This document shows, piece after piece, positions 42,576 to 54,282 of a DNA stretch of 64,000 nt. The translations under genes and the position numbers were made by a program. Under the pieces are notes generated by a model. That model did not search any database. It saw nothing but the letters and a program-made list of their open reading frames with translations, and was not told where the DNA came from. The DNA comes from Selaginella moellendorffii (lineage: Eukaryota; Streptophyta; Lycopodiopsida; Selaginellales; Selaginellaceae). How positions within the stretch are numbered: the stretch's first letter is position 1; every line of letters begins with the position of its first letter. The DNA lies in assembly GCF_000143415.4 (NCBI RefSeq), contig NW_003314390.1, positions 24,973 through 88,972 of the forward strand, given 5' to 3'.

Positions 42576-45194
42576 ATGCTTTGGGAGAACTACGCGTCGG
42601 CTCTTCGATGGTGCGCCAAGACCAGGTCGCTCGCCCAGGGAAAACGAATCCATTGGGCGCTGATCGAGGAATTGGGCGACCATCCTGGCGCGCTCTTGGG
42701 GAATCTCTTGATCGGCATGTATGGGAGGTGTGGCTGCTTGGGAGAGGCTCGCGAGGCGTTTGAGAGGTTGAGCGAGAGAGATGGGTCGTCCTGGGACGCG
42801 ATGCTGGGAGCGTATGCCCAGAATGGGGATGTGGGCGGTGCTAGGCGGTGCTTCGAGACAATGCCGACGAGGTCCAGCGGCTCGTGGCGCGGTTTGCTGT
42901 GGGCATTGGCGCGCAGTGGGCGGGGAGGCGAGGCGATGGAGATGCTCAGCAGGATGGATCAGGAAGGCGTGGAGATCCAGCTCGCAGCGCTCGCCGCCGC
43001 CGTGAGCGCGTGTAAGAACCTCCAGCAAGGGATCGCCATTCACGAAGAGATTGCTACCCGCGGAGTAGAGTGGGAGGCGATTCTTGCAACAGCACTTATA
43101 AATATGTTTGTTAAGTTGCGTTGCTTGCAAAGAGGCAAGGATTTGTTTGATAGAGTTCGCCCTTCCAGCCCAGTGGCGTGGACAATTCTCATTGTAGCAA
43201 ATGCCCAAGAAGGGCATCTTGATATAGCGCAGCACCTCTTTAGATACATGCCAGAAAGAAACTTGATCTCATGGACAAGTATGATCACAATACTTGCAAG
43301 AGCCTCCCAAATCCACGAAAGCTGGAGCTACTTCCAAAAAATGCCAAGCCGAAGCGTAGTCTCTTGGAACGCTATCATTGCAGCATTTACCTTAACAGGG
43401 CATCCATGTCAAGCACTAAAATGCTTTGGAGAGATGGACCTTGACGGCGTGGAGATGGATTCCATCACCTTCGTATGCGTCATGGACGCTTGTTCCATCG
43501 TGGGCGAGTTACAAATTTGTAAAATTCTCCATGCCGGGCTCGTGGATCGCGAGATCNNNNNNNNNNNNNNNNNNNNNNNNNNNNNNNNNNNNNNNNNNNN
43601 NNNNNNNNNNNNNNNNNNNNNNNNNNNNNNNNNNNNNNNNNNNNNNNNNNNNNNNNNNNNNNNNNNNNNNNNNNNNNNNNNNNNNNNNNNNNNNNNNNNN
43701 NNCCAGAGAGGCCAGATCGAGGAGGCACAGCGCGTCTTCGACCAAATGCCTACCACCGCCATCGACACCGTCTCGTGGAACGCGCTCCTCGCAGCCTACA
43801 CTCGCGGCGGGCGGACGATCGAGGCCGCCAGGATCTTCGACGCCATGGCGATGATCCAGTGCAACACCATCACCTGGAACACCATGATCTCGGGCTTCCT
43901 GGACAACGATGAGCCGCATGCCGCGATCCAGGCTCTCCGGAGGATGGATCTCGAGGGCTTCCAGGCGGATCGCGTGAGCCTGATCGCGGGAGTGTACGCG
44001 GCGGCCGGGATTGGGAGCGCCGCCGCCGGCGAGGAGCTCCTCGCTGCCGGGATGCTCGATCTCGACCGCGACTCCAGTGCCGCAGCGGGCGCGATCCATC
44101 TATATGGCCGATGCTGCAGGCTGGATCGCGCGCGGGAAATCTTCGCATCGATCGCGCGCCGCGATGCGCTGTGCTGGGACGCGATGGTGAGGAGTTTGGC
44201 GCACGCCCGGGAGCTCGGGCTCGCGCTGGCGGCGCTGGAGAGGATGCCGTACAACGACCTCTACGCGTGGAACGCGGTGGTGGCGGCGCACGCCCAGGCG
44301 GGGCTTGTACGGCAGGCGGAGGAGCTCTTCGCCGCCATGCAATACCGAAACGCAGTGTCGTGGAACACGATGATCGCTGGCTACGCCCAAAACGGCCACC
44401 ACTGCCGCGCTCTCCACCTCTTTCGATCCATGGACCTCGAGGGCGTGCCGCCCACCAAGATCTCCTTCATCTCCTCGATCGATTCATGCGGAGAGGTGGC
44501 GGTGGCCGCGGTGGGGGCGGCGGCGGGGCCGCTCCTCCACGCCGAGATCGCTGGGAAGAGCTTCGAGTGGGACGTGGGCGTGGCCACCGCGGTGATTAGC
44601 ATGTACGGCAAGCTCGGCCTCCTGGACCGCTCACTGGCGGTATTCCACGGCATGCCGCGGAGGACCGTGGTTCCGTACAATGCCACCGCCGCGGCGCTGG
44701 CCGAGAATGGCCGTTCCCGCGACGCGCTGCACTTCCTCCACACGATGCTGCTCGACGCCGTTACACCCAGCGACGTGAGCTTCCTCATCGCCATCGCGGC
44801 GTGCAGCCACGCCGGGCTGTACGAGGATGGATTGGAGCGCTCGGCTGGGATGAGCCAGGATCACGGGCTTGATCCCAGCTTCGATCACTACCTATGTGTG
44901 GTGGATCTTTTGGGACGGGCGGGGCAGCTGGGCGACGCCGAGGAGCTGCTGTGCGTGATGCCGTACGAGCCCGACGTGGTAGCTTGGACCGCGCTGCTTG
45001 CCGCCAGCGTCAACCACTGTGACGTACACCGCGCGGTGCGTGCCGCCGGGCGGGTGCTCGAGCTCAAGCACGACCCGGCCGCCTATTCTTTGCTCTTGAA
45101 CATTTGCTCTCCCAGACTGGAAACCAACTGTCAACATAATCTTGACTTTTCTATCGTCACATATTTGTACAGTGGAGAGAGATACAAACAATAG
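42576..45194 (+). CDS. Large PPR protein with assembly gap
   Basis: This single long frame of about 872 codons is built from PLS-type PPR repeats (for example WNTMIAGYAQNGHHCRALHLF near 44360-44420). It starts at MLWENYASALRWCAK, a typical N-terminus of the class. It is predicted to bind organelle transcripts. The end has the conserved YLCVVDLLGRAGQLGDAEELL, then MPYEPDVVAWTALLAA, then part of the E region (AVRAAGRVLELKHD). It then runs into unrelated residues and stops, without a DYW domain. 146 unknown bases (43557-43702) interrupt it. The frame happens to stay open across the gap, but the true length there is unknown. GC content is much higher after the gap than in the 500 bp before it, so a chimera cannot be excluded. 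Confidence 0.85.
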   Translation: MLWENYASALRWCAKTRSLAQGKRIHWALIEELGDHPGALLGNLLIGMYGRCGCLGEAREAFERLSERDGSSWDAMLGAYAQNGDVGGARRCFETMPTRSSGSWRGLLWALARSGRGGEAMEMLSRMDQEGVEIQLAALAAAVSACKNLQQGIAIHEEIATRGVEWEAILATALINMFVKLRCLQRGKDLFDRVRPSSPVAWTILIVANAQEGHLDIAQHLFRYMPERNLISWTSMITILARASQIHESWSYFQKMPSRSVVSWNAIIAAFTLTGHPCQALKCFGEMDLDGVEMDSITFVCVMDACSIVGELQICKILHAGLVDREIXXXXXXXXXXXXXXXXXXXXXXXXXXXXXXXXXXXXXXXXXXXXXXXXXQRGQIEEAQRVFDQMPTTAIDTVSWNALLAAYTRGGRTIEAARIFDAMAMIQCNTITWNTMISGFLDNDEPHAAIQALRRMDLEGFQADRVSLIAGVYAAAGIGSAAAGEELLAAGMLDLDRDSSAAAGAIHLYGRCCRLDRAREIFASIARRDALCWDAMVRSLAHARELGLALAALERMPYNDLYAWNAVVAAHAQAGLVRQAEELFAAMQYRNAVSWNTMIAGYAQNGHHCRALHLFRSMDLEGVPPTKISFISSIDSCGEVAVAAVGAAAGPLLHAEIAGKSFEWDVGVATAVISMYGKLGLLDRSLAVFHGMPRRTVVPYNATAAALAENGRSRDALHFLHTMLLDAVTPSDVSFLIAIAACSHAGLYEDGLERSAGMSQDHGLDPSFDHYLCVVDLLGRAGQLGDAEELLCVMPYEPDVVAWTALLAASVNHCDVHRAVRAAGRVLELKHDPAAYSLLLNICSPRLETNCQHNLDFSIVTYLYSGERYKQ
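43557..43702. other. Assembly gap (146 N)
   Basis: A run of N inside the PPR coding region. The length may be nominal. Confidence 0.99.
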
Positions 45195-46297
45195 TCAACA
45201 ATCCATCAAAGAGACTTTTCCACACAACTTGAAAAGGAGCTCTCCTCTTCGCATATGGTGCAGTTGAAGAGTTAGTGTGGCCTTGAAGGAGTCTCTTGCT
45301 CTGTTCTTGTGGTTCTCCTTGCAGGGTAGTATATATATTGTCAAAGATGAATTATCTCAGCAAAACTCTTTGACATTGTTGGGAGCTGGGAGAATGCTTG
45401 TGCAAACAGTGGAGTTTACTTTGATCACCCAACAAAAAGTGTCACTAAGTTTAACACTTGGCCCTGGTGTCAATTGTAAGGTATGTCCCAGAAGGAAATG
45501 ATGTGCCCAGCGTGATGGGGTGGTGGGCACAACGAGGCCTCCGATCTCGGTGTGACTCACTGCCAATGTTAAACTGAAGCTCACTCGTTTTGGAAATATG
45601 CGTTGAAAATCCTCTCCACAATGGTATTGCCTCTTAGCACATAGCCGTGAAAGGACAATAATCACGTCAAAACTGCTAGTGAGAAGAGCTCTCAAGTCTT
45701 CCTCTGTGCACGTATTAGTTCCGGGTGTTCCGGGAGTTCCGGGTGCACGTATTATCTGCACTGCTCGCTTGTCGGGCAAGCTTGTTTGCAACGTCTATGA
45801 TGTGCCTCATGAATTTTGAAACCACTGGCCAGGGTGTTGCTTAGCTTTTGGATGGGACCATGGGAGCAACCGCTTCTACATGGCTCTTGTTGAACCAAGC
45901 TGTTAGCAACCGTGTAAACCTGGCGAATTACTTGAGGCAGAACCAACGAGGCCAGTTCCCTGGAACGAGCACCAGTGACATTGACGTGACGTATTTTGGA
46001 TGCGATGGCGGCTACGATGGTGATTTCAACGTTATTGGCTTCATCGAGAACTGTTGCAGCTGTTTAGACAAGATCCCAATAGCCCAGGCAGGTTAATCGT
46101 ACGCACGTGGATAAGAACCTACTAGACGTGGACCAAGTATCAACTACTGTACATGCTGCTGTTCGGCCGCCTACTCGTTTGCTCTTAAACATGTGCTCTA
46201 AGAAAGCAAAAGCCTCTAAACAATCGAGAACCCAAAACAATAGCAGCGCAATAATTCTTATTTCTTTATTTTATTATTTTAAATATAACTTTGGGAG
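45195..46297. other. Spacer with no clear gene
   Basis: Open stretches exist on both strands: 45752-46090 on the minus strand, 45848-46096 on the plus strand, and 45357-45791 on the minus strand. They overlap, lack start context, signal peptides or known motifs, and I do not call a gene. The minus-strand one, with GARSRELASLVLPQVIRQVY, is the best candidate. Confidence 0.3.
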
Positions 46298-46926
46298 TCA
46301 GTTTGCATAGAGCAGGGCAAGACCAGACCGGAGGATATAAATCACCCCATTAAGTACAAAATAGATGCAGCTGTTAGGACGAACAATAACAATTACGTTT
46401 TGCACAATTCTGATACAGCCTTGGATGCTTACAATTATAGCTGCATCAACTCTGATATATCTGAATGGAGACCACACAGGGAAGGCATTCCCGAAATACT
46501 TGCATATGATGATGATTATTTGCGGGCAAGGGTAGCCACCCGGCACGTAAATCACAATAATCTCAAGGATGATGATGATGGGAAGAAATATTACTTTGAG
46601 AAGGGGAACTTTAACACAAACGTCATTCAGGTTGGTTATAACTTGCTGAAGTGAGCCGTTCACTTTGTTAACCGAATCTGCTGGGACACCAATGTCCTGT
46701 TCACCTGAGACCTGCTTCAGAGAACGCATTGTACCTTTAAAATCATATGAAAAAACAATTAGTAGGCTACTAATATATATAGTGAGAGATAGATATATAT
46801 ACCAGAAAGATCTTCACTGAGTGAGATATCTTGCTCCGGAACAGAGACGTCCATGCCAAAAACATTTGTGGATGCTAAGAAGAGGCACAGGAGCGAGGCA
46901 ACAATTGCCACATTTAACTTTGCCAT
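46298..46926 (-). CDS. Small predicted secreted protein, unknown family
   Basis: Two exons (46926-46803 and 46734-46298) with a clean 68 bp GT-AG intron that splits a codon. The product of about 186 residues begins with a strong signal peptide (MAKLNVAIVASLLCLFLAST, cleavage likely after NVFG). A short polar region contains the repeated motif EQDIS/EQDIG. The C-terminal 120 residues are unusually rich in Ile and Val, with scattered Cys, Tyr, Pro and Asn. I do not recognise the family. The opposite strand is also open over part of exon 2 but has no signal peptide and no splice support. Extracellular or vacuolar location is inference from the signal peptide. Confidence 0.55.
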
Positions 46927-47205
46927 TTGATTAATGCACAAATATAGGGGAAATGAACAGGAAAAGTGTGTGTTGTAAGTTTTGAAATGATACATGTTTA
47001 AATACTCAGATAAATTTCACCAAACAGGATAGATTCAAATCATATCAAATTTGATTGGGAAAGATGGTTGCCAAACACTGAAACTTCAATCGAAACAACT
47101 TAAGGTTTACGAATATTCTATGATATTTTAAGTTATGAAACATTGTTATTACTTAAGTAGTTTTATTAGAAGAAATGGAAACCACACAAACAATATAAAT
47201 CGCGA

Positions 47206-48198
47206 TCAAACTATGGCGAGCAGCAACAACACCACGATCGCCGCTCCAGATCCAAGCGAGGTCATCGATCTATAACCAGCGGAGGTTTCTTGTCCGGCAA
47301 CTCCACCAGTGGGCGAGAATGCTTCCTCTGGCGATGGAGATGGAGCAAAAGCCTCGTACTGTGGCTTGATCTCCAGCTCCATCTTGAGCCCCGACTGGCA
47401 ATCGTTCCCATTGGCGCTCGTGTAGTAGCGCATTCCCAGAGGCGGCACCACCTTGAGCAAAGTTCTTCCATCGCTTTGCCTCGACGCGAGTCCGAGCACC
47501 GGCACAAAGTAGGACTCGTTACAAAGCTGGTAACCGGGCTCCCAAACTTCCACCACCGAGTGCTGCGAGGCATTGAACAAAAACCCTGGAAAAACCCCAA
47601 GATTGTTTCCAAGTCAAAAAAAAAAATCTAAACAACTTACTGAAAGAATCCCCAAAGTAGAAGTTTTTGTTGGCAGTCCACTGCGAGTAATCCACACCTG
47701 GAGCCCATCCTCGATCATCTCCAACCGTGTACTCTGTCGGAGTGTAAACCGGAGGAGACTCGACGCTCACCATAAACTTCTTCCCAGCGTTGCAATTGTC
47801 CTGGACCGAAGAGACGTAATAGTTTTCTCCCACCCATGGCACCACCGTCTCGTTCCATGTCGTGTTTCCTGGATGTGGGAAGATCTTAGGGAAGCGCAAA
47901 TCCCAATTGCAGTCATCATAGACAGATTTTGGCACCCGGAGGATGGTATCACTCGCGGAGACTGTGAAGACTGCCAGAGAAAATCGCCCCAAGACACCGG
48001 ATTTATAAGTTCCTCGCGCTCTATAGAGGTAGAGTTATACTCACTCAGTATGTCACCAGCGTGAAAGACTCTGCCTTGAGACCATTGCGTGAAATTCACT
48101 CCAGTCGTCCAATGGCCAACGTAGTAATCCGTTCCTTCAGCAGCAGTGCCAAGGATCTGGATCGCGATGCAGCAGCAAGTAATCACAAGAAACTTCAT
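47206..48198 (-). CDS. Two-domain phytocyanin-like (early nodulin-like) protein, GPI-type
   Basis: Three exons (48198-48045, 47970-47641, 47585-47206) with introns of 74 and 55 bp. The signal peptide is MKFLVITCCCIAIQILGTAA. Two plastocyanin-like domains follow. The first runs from DYYVGHWTTGVNFTQW to YYVSSVQDNCNAGKKF, the second from TEYTVGDDRGWAPGVDYSQW to YYTSANGNDCQSGLKMEL. The usual copper ligands are mostly missing: the first His is replaced in SASDTIL, and the His-containing GHC motif is replaced by QDNC and GNDC. Only QHSVVEV in domain 2 keeps a His. It is therefore an early nodulin-like, probably non-copper-binding protein. A Ser/Pro-rich linker and a hydrophobic end (GSGAAIVVLLLLAIV) indicate a GPI anchor at the cell surface. 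Tandem duplication of the domain in one protein is less common than the single-domain form. Confidence 0.85.
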
Positions 48199-48289
48199 CG
48201 TGCTCGTGACGAAAAAGAGAAACGAAAGGGAATATGTTCTTGCGGCTCAGTTTGGAACACACATGTAAAGGAAGAACTCGTCTTCTAGA

Positions 48290-51200
48290 GCGCTGTGTGA
48301 CGTGGTCCTCGAATTGAATCGTTTGGGTCTCTAGAAGATGCTGACTTGTTGTCACGGAAATTGCCACGAATAGAAGCTATGCTTATTCTGGAAATCTAGA
48401 GTAAATGGCTACGCGGTTTCATTATTTATCTAAAAGTTAGTACGAACAACAAAAATGTAGAAAGCCTTTGTTTATTTCCAAAGAAAAAAATATTTCTCTA
48501 ATTTTTCATTGTGATTGAGAAGTATGTCTCCTGCTCTATAGCAGCCACCAAACTTTCCAGAGCCCCAAGGTATAAGATTTTGTTGTTTGCCCAAACCTTC
48601 AATATATCCTGATGGAGTGTGTGCTTTTATCCAGGGTGCAATAGTCCAAGTTGGCTGCTCCTAAGCTCACCCAGCTCACCAATTGCAGCCCTAGGGGCCT
48701 TTTTGCAGCCAGATTGCTTCCCACTAGCTTGCAGCACCAAGGAGATGCTGAGCACAGCCTCTCTAATGATTCTTTCTCACTCCAAGTTGGCCGTGATAAA
48801 AATGCCTTTTGGCTCTCTCCCACACACTCCTCAACTTTGGGAAACACTGTTGGTTTGAAATGCATGTTAAGATTTTCTAACCTAACTCACCAAAGAAGGT
48901 GGCAAGCTCTTTCTTTTGCCAGGATTCTCTCCTTGCCACTCCAATTGTTCATTACATTGGGTCACTATGTTTCTACAGTTGGTCACAAGCAACACAAAAA
49001 TTCCTACATTAGAAAGATGGGATGAGCTCAAAATTCTCTCCACAGACTCCAAAATTTCTTCCAACACACTTAAATTGCTACTCTAAACTTCCAAACACTG
49101 TGTCTATAGAAACTTGCAAGTTACTAAGAGATTCCTGATAAAGAGCACTTTTTTTCTTCTAAAAGAAGATTGAAATTTATTTGAAAAGCATGATTTATGA
49201 AAATTAATCACTTGCATAATTGTCAACAAATTGTAGATTGACACATATGCCAATTATTACTTTATCCCTAGGCATTGTGCACTATGATGTAAAGCCATTA
49301 AATCTAATTTTTGCTGGCAATATAGATGCTTTTAAGCTCATTGGCTTTATTTCTAAGATTAAAAGGTCATGGTTGTCCAAAAGGGTGAAGCCTAGCTGGA
49401 CTTTATTGCTTTAAGGTTGAAAAAAATGGTTTAAATTTTTGTCATTAAGTTATTATTTTTTGTTGATATTTGTAACCTAAATTTTAAGAAAATAGTTTTA
49501 AGACTTTATGTTTTGTTGTTAGTAGTCATTAGATTTAAAGTCAAAATTAATTTTTTTAATTGATATTTTTAATTTCTATTTATGACTAAATTTTAAGAAA
49601 TTTATAATAGTTATAAATAACAAACTAATATATTTAGTTATTATGTTTGAATAAATTTTAAGTCATTATTGTGATGATATTTTAAGTTGTTATAATTAAA
49701 GACAATTTTAGTTGTTTATAGTAAAATATAAAATAAATAGCTGATAGTTTAATTTATAACCAATAAATCACAGTTGAAGCTAATATAGAGCTAACAAAAT
49801 TGCATATCTTGAGCTAACATAGGCTATCAGCAAATCATACACAATAATCCATAATAAAGTGTTATGATCAAACATACTATATGTTGATGTGGCAAATACA
49901 AGATTAAGAGTGATACCATACTAGGATAACTTTGAGTGCTACTAAATAATATAATTTTTCATCACTTGTCCTTGTTTGTGATTGTCTTTAGCTTCATTTT
50001 GCTGAAGTTTTGTTACTACAACAATCTTTTTGATTTAGTTTTTGAGAGGCAAGTCAAGGTGAAACATTCCCACAATAATGCCATTAAGGAAATAAATCAA
50101 TTCATATTAAAAAACATGAAAGAGAAATTTATATTGTTGTACCCACCTTACAAGTGAGTTGCAACTGAGTGACCAACACAAACCACCCTTAATCTTAACA
50201 ATGTCATCTATAATAGTAGCATTAGCCAGTGCTTCATAGGAAACTCTCTCTTAGGAAAATTTAGGAAGATATAATTGGAACATAGTCACCTTTAGATCAT
50301 TGTGGAAGCATCATTATGATGTTCTTGTTGTCTTCAAACCTCACAAGTTGCAACAGATCAATAAATCATGTATAGAAATTAATTTTTTCAATGGAAGCAT
50401 CCTTGCAACACTAGTGGAAAATCACAATTTACAAGTTAGTTTTTCTGTTTTGAGAAATCTAAGAAATCTTCTACTTGGAGGAAAACTAGAGCCAACTTCA
50501 ATGTTACAACTTAGAGCCACTGAAAGTGTTAAAAGTATCATACCTTGAATAGATAAAAGTTTAGACTCAGCCCAATAAAACAAAGAACGACTACTCTTAC
50601 CATACTCTAATTCTACTATACTCTTACTTGTATCCATTTTATGTTTGGATGTAGGAGAAGATTGACAATACATAGTAGTGAGTGATGAGAGAAATCAAAG
50701 GAAAATTTTCATACTTACCATGAACTCCTTGTAGTGAAAACCATGAGAATCACTAAACTCCTTACAGTGCAGGATATTCCTTAAATATCCCAAGATCCTT
50801 GGAGTGCAAGAGAGACAATATAGGGCAATCATGGTTAGCACAAAATAAAACTACTTATATTCTAATCACCACAACCCAAAGAGAATTCATCTAGAGCACC
50901 TTCAAGCTTTTAAAATAGGAAAAATGAAAACTCTAAAGTCAAAGACAAGCATTAAGACCACTTGCCTTGCCAAATGCTAGTACCTATATCTAAGACTTAG
51001 CCATATTTCTGAATAACTGATAAAAATATTTACAAAAACTAAACAAGTAAAACTATAAGTTCATCATGAATATACCTTCTTGATAATCATGAAAATACTT
51101 TTCTTTCTTAGGTCAAGAAGGCAAAATGAATCACATCATTTCTTACCTTAAAGCACAATGTTTGGGATCCAAATTGCACTAGGGCTTTGCTTTGTAATTC

Positions 51201-53291
51201 AAAGAAAGCTTGGAGTAGTAGGAATGTATACCAGATTTGTTTGGAGAGCCTTCGTCCAAATAATGACAAATTAATACTAAATAGTATTAAAAATTACTTA
51301 TGTTATGAAATGATCTATTGTTTGGCTTGATATTCTAGTAGTAACTTGAACATTTAAATTAATTAAAAAAGTAGATAAAATAGAAGTACTAACCCCTCCA
51401 TAAATAGGTAATAAATTGTCTTCACTCCCATGTAATCATTTAGAGAAATAATCAAATGCATTATTATCCTTAATATTATCATTGTCACCACCATTACCAC
51501 CACCTAAATTCATACCACCATCATAGGAATTATAAAACTGTCACCAATTTCAAAATATTGTTATGTTAAAAATAAATCTACATAATTTAATCCCTTTGAT
51601 ATCTTCCCCTAGAAATGTATTGAAGGATGTTTACTATAAAGATGAATATAATCTGTGATAATCCATATGAGGCAAATATGATTACCTCCACACCTCAAAC
51701 ACTAGCATACAACTTTGATTCCTAAATCCTAGATAAGGAAATATAGCTTCTTATTAGCTTTAATAAGAATATCCTTTATTAAGAAGTTTGTAATTGAATT
51801 TTTTTACTGCAACATCTTAACGACTTATATTTTAGTTGCTACTAAGTTGCATTTAACTAATGAAATGGTCTAGTTATAAAGAATAAACTGTAAATTGCAA
51901 CAATAAATTATGATATATATTCTGTTGTAAAGAATAACTCCATTTTCTAACTAAATTTTGTATGAATATAAAAAATTTCATAAATTGCAACATAAAATTT
52001 GTAATTAAAGCCAATTTGCTACTAATATTTTAAGTAGTTAAAATTTACAGCTTAAATTAACACAATTGTTTTTGTTAAATAACATATCTTTATAATGCTA
52101 TTGTGTAACAATGATCCTTTATTATCCAAGGCCCTGCTTAAACCACCTTTTCTTCTTTTTTAGGGTTTGTCAAATATAACTGCAATGTCAAATTGGTGAC
52201 TACCTTGAGGGGCACAATGGCATATCTTCACAAACAAAGCCTTCATCAGCGTTGTTCATTGATTTGGACTGTCTTATGATTGTCCAGGACTTTGATTTGA
52301 TCATTAAGACATCACAAAAACCTAGCACATTGATGCAAAACTCTCATAGCCATGATTGTTTCCTCTAGATCATTAGGGATTTGCAGAAATTCCAGCCGAT
52401 TATGGAGCAGTACTGCCACACATGCTGGGGTGATTAAGGCAGCGAGCTGAGGAGCTCACCAAGAACATGTTACCCTTCTGACCGCCAAATGACCTGTTTG
52501 TTTAAAAGTTGCATTACTATATTTATTTAAGTTTTCAGTCTAGGCATATTCTAAAATATTCACGGTCAAACGATGATATGCTGCACCAAATCCAGCTTCA
52601 GGAAACTCCCCACTCCCCATTGCAGTTGCTGAGGGATTCTGTGTACAGTCTATATGAGAGGATTTTTAACACTTGGGCTTATGAAATCTGTGGTAAAGAA
52701 CCTGGCCAATATCCAACATATTGTCCTTGTATTTAGTTCAACTTGAGCAAGAGAGATTTAGACATTCCATAATCTTTTAATAAGATCTCATGGCTGTCTT
52801 GTCTCTGTTGCAATTTAGAGTTGAGGATATTTGATTTCCTGCTTGGCATATTCTAATTTCCCCAGAGAAAATCCTATTATAACTGCTTGTGAAGTTTGAA
52901 GAGTTGCTATTTGCAAATGAGGGATTGGGCTGCTAGAACTTAACAAGGTTTAGCTGTTTTTCTATCAAAAGCTCTCACTTGAATAGTTTGATTGGTACCC
53001 TTTAGAGAGATCTGGTCTTCAATTCTTGTGCACACAAGCTATTAGACACAGTTTCTAAGAATTAAGTTAGGACATAGAACTTGGGATTCGCTTGAATAGG
53101 AAAAAAAACCAACATAAAAAAATCATAATACTGATCTCATGGTTGCAATGAGGATGCTCCAATACCAAACATATAAAATTTAAGCAGTGACATCTAGAAA
53201 TCAAATGATGATGCCTACTAGCACAATTGGTGGCAATTATTAAAGTCCTTTAAGCAAACCAAAACACTTTTTAGCTAAACTAGGTTATCCA
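48290..53291. other. AT-rich region without an intact gene
   Basis: Five kilobases of AT-rich sequence. Short open stretches (such as 50300-50548 and 52509-52736) have no recognisable motifs. Apart from the kinase-like fragment at 49253-49390 I find no coding remnant and no clear repeat boundaries. Confidence 0.55.
49253..49390 (+). pseudogene. Decayed STN7-like kinase fragment
   Basis: The plus strand encodes GIVHYDVKPLNLIFAG followed by AFKLIGF. This matches the catalytic loop of thylakoid state-transition kinases (STN7 type, GIVHRDVKPQN..F, then FKIIDLG). The catalytic loop HRD has become HYD, and the following DLG is lost. The fragment is isolated in AT-rich sequence with no other kinase parts that I can see. 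Confidence 0.5.
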
Positions 53292-54128
53292 CTAGAGCTT
53301 GGAAAATGCGGGCTTTCGTTTCTCCTTTCGAGCTCGAATGGCCTCAGCAACGTCCTGGAAAGACATCGATGCCGAGTTTCGCGCGGCAACGTAGTCCAGT
53401 CCCTGTGCCACGCTCATGTCACGCCCCTTGACAAGAACAGCCTTGGTGCCGCGCACAGCGAGCTCGGATTTCCCCGCAATCGCTCCTGCCAGCGATCCCA
53501 CCGCGGCCTCCATTTCCTGCCGGGAATCAAACACCCGGCTCACCAGTCCCAGCTCCTTGGCCTCCTTGCCATCGAAGTTCCGCGCCGTGAGCGCCAGTTC
53601 CATCGTGTTTGCGTAGCCCACGATCGCTGGAAGGCGCTGCAAACTTCCCAGATCGGCAGTGATTCCTAGATCCACCTCCTTGACGGAGAAGAGCGAATCC
53701 CTGGTGCAGTACCTCACGTCGCAGGCCGTGATGAGGTCGATCCCGCCGCCAATGCACGCGCCGTGGATCATCGCGATGACTGGCTTGCGGCAAACCTCCG
53801 GGGCCGAGAGGGAGTCTTGCAACCACCTGATGTATGCGCCGAATCTCTCGCGGCCGCGAGCGCCATCGCCATCGCCACTACTGGAGGAAGGGGAGGAAGA
53901 CGATTTTGTGCTGAGGATGTTGGTGTCGATCCCCGAGCAGAAATTGGGGCCACTCCCTGACAGCAGCACCACGCGCACCTGTGGATCATCGTCCAGAGCT
54001 CGCAGCGCGATCGGGAGCTCGCGGAAGAGGGAGTCGTCCAGGGCATTACCCTTGTGTGGCCGGTTGAGGAGGAGACGCGCGACGCCGTGCTCGTCCACGC
54101 CTTCATTGCGTACCACCGCCATAGCCAT
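53292..54128 (-). CDS. DCI1: Peroxisomal dienoyl-CoA isomerase (crotonase family)
   Basis: This intronless gene encodes 278 residues of the enoyl-CoA hydratase/isomerase family. It is closest to plant delta(3,5)-delta(2,4)-dienoyl-CoA isomerase, which reshuffles double bonds so that odd-position unsaturated fatty acids can pass through peroxisomal beta-oxidation. The N-terminal fold has LLLNRPHKGNALDD and FCSGID. The oxyanion-hole region is MIHGACIGGGIDLITACDVRY. The acidic catalytic pair lies in VKEVDLGITADLGSLQRLP. The last three residues are SKL, a canonical type-1 peroxisomal targeting signal. A Ser/Gly/Asp-rich loop (SSSSPSSSSGDGDGARG) is inserted after the first helix. The start is the ATG at 54126-54128. 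The leader directly upstream contains TTAGGGTT. Confidence 0.92.
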   Translation of the reverse strand: MAMAVVRNEGVDEHGVARLLLNRPHKGNALDDSLFRELPIALRALDDDPQVRVVLLSGSGPNFCSGIDTNILSTKSSSSPSSSSGDGDGARGRERFGAYIRWLQDSLSAPEVCRKPVIAMIHGACIGGGIDLITACDVRYCTRDSLFSVKEVDLGITADLGSLQRLPAIVGYANTMELALTARNFDGKEAKELGLVSRVFDSRQEMEAAVGSLAGAIAGKSELAVRGTKAVLVKGRDMSVAQGLDYVAARNSASMSFQDVAEAIRARKEKRKPAFSKL

Positions 54129-54282
54129 CAAGAACCCTAATTTCTCAGCTTGTACGAGTGTTAAAAGAAAGTGTTAAAAAAGTTTACAAAATTGTAAAAA
54201 AACTACACCAGAAGTAAAATTTCCGGGTAACATTCGGCCAACCTGTTATAAAAGGTTTTAAAACATGTAACATATATATAAA

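Noticed and set aside
46400-46654. Asp-rich open frame on the plus strand
   Set aside because: It lies opposite exon 2 of the predicted secreted protein, has no signal peptide and no splice support.
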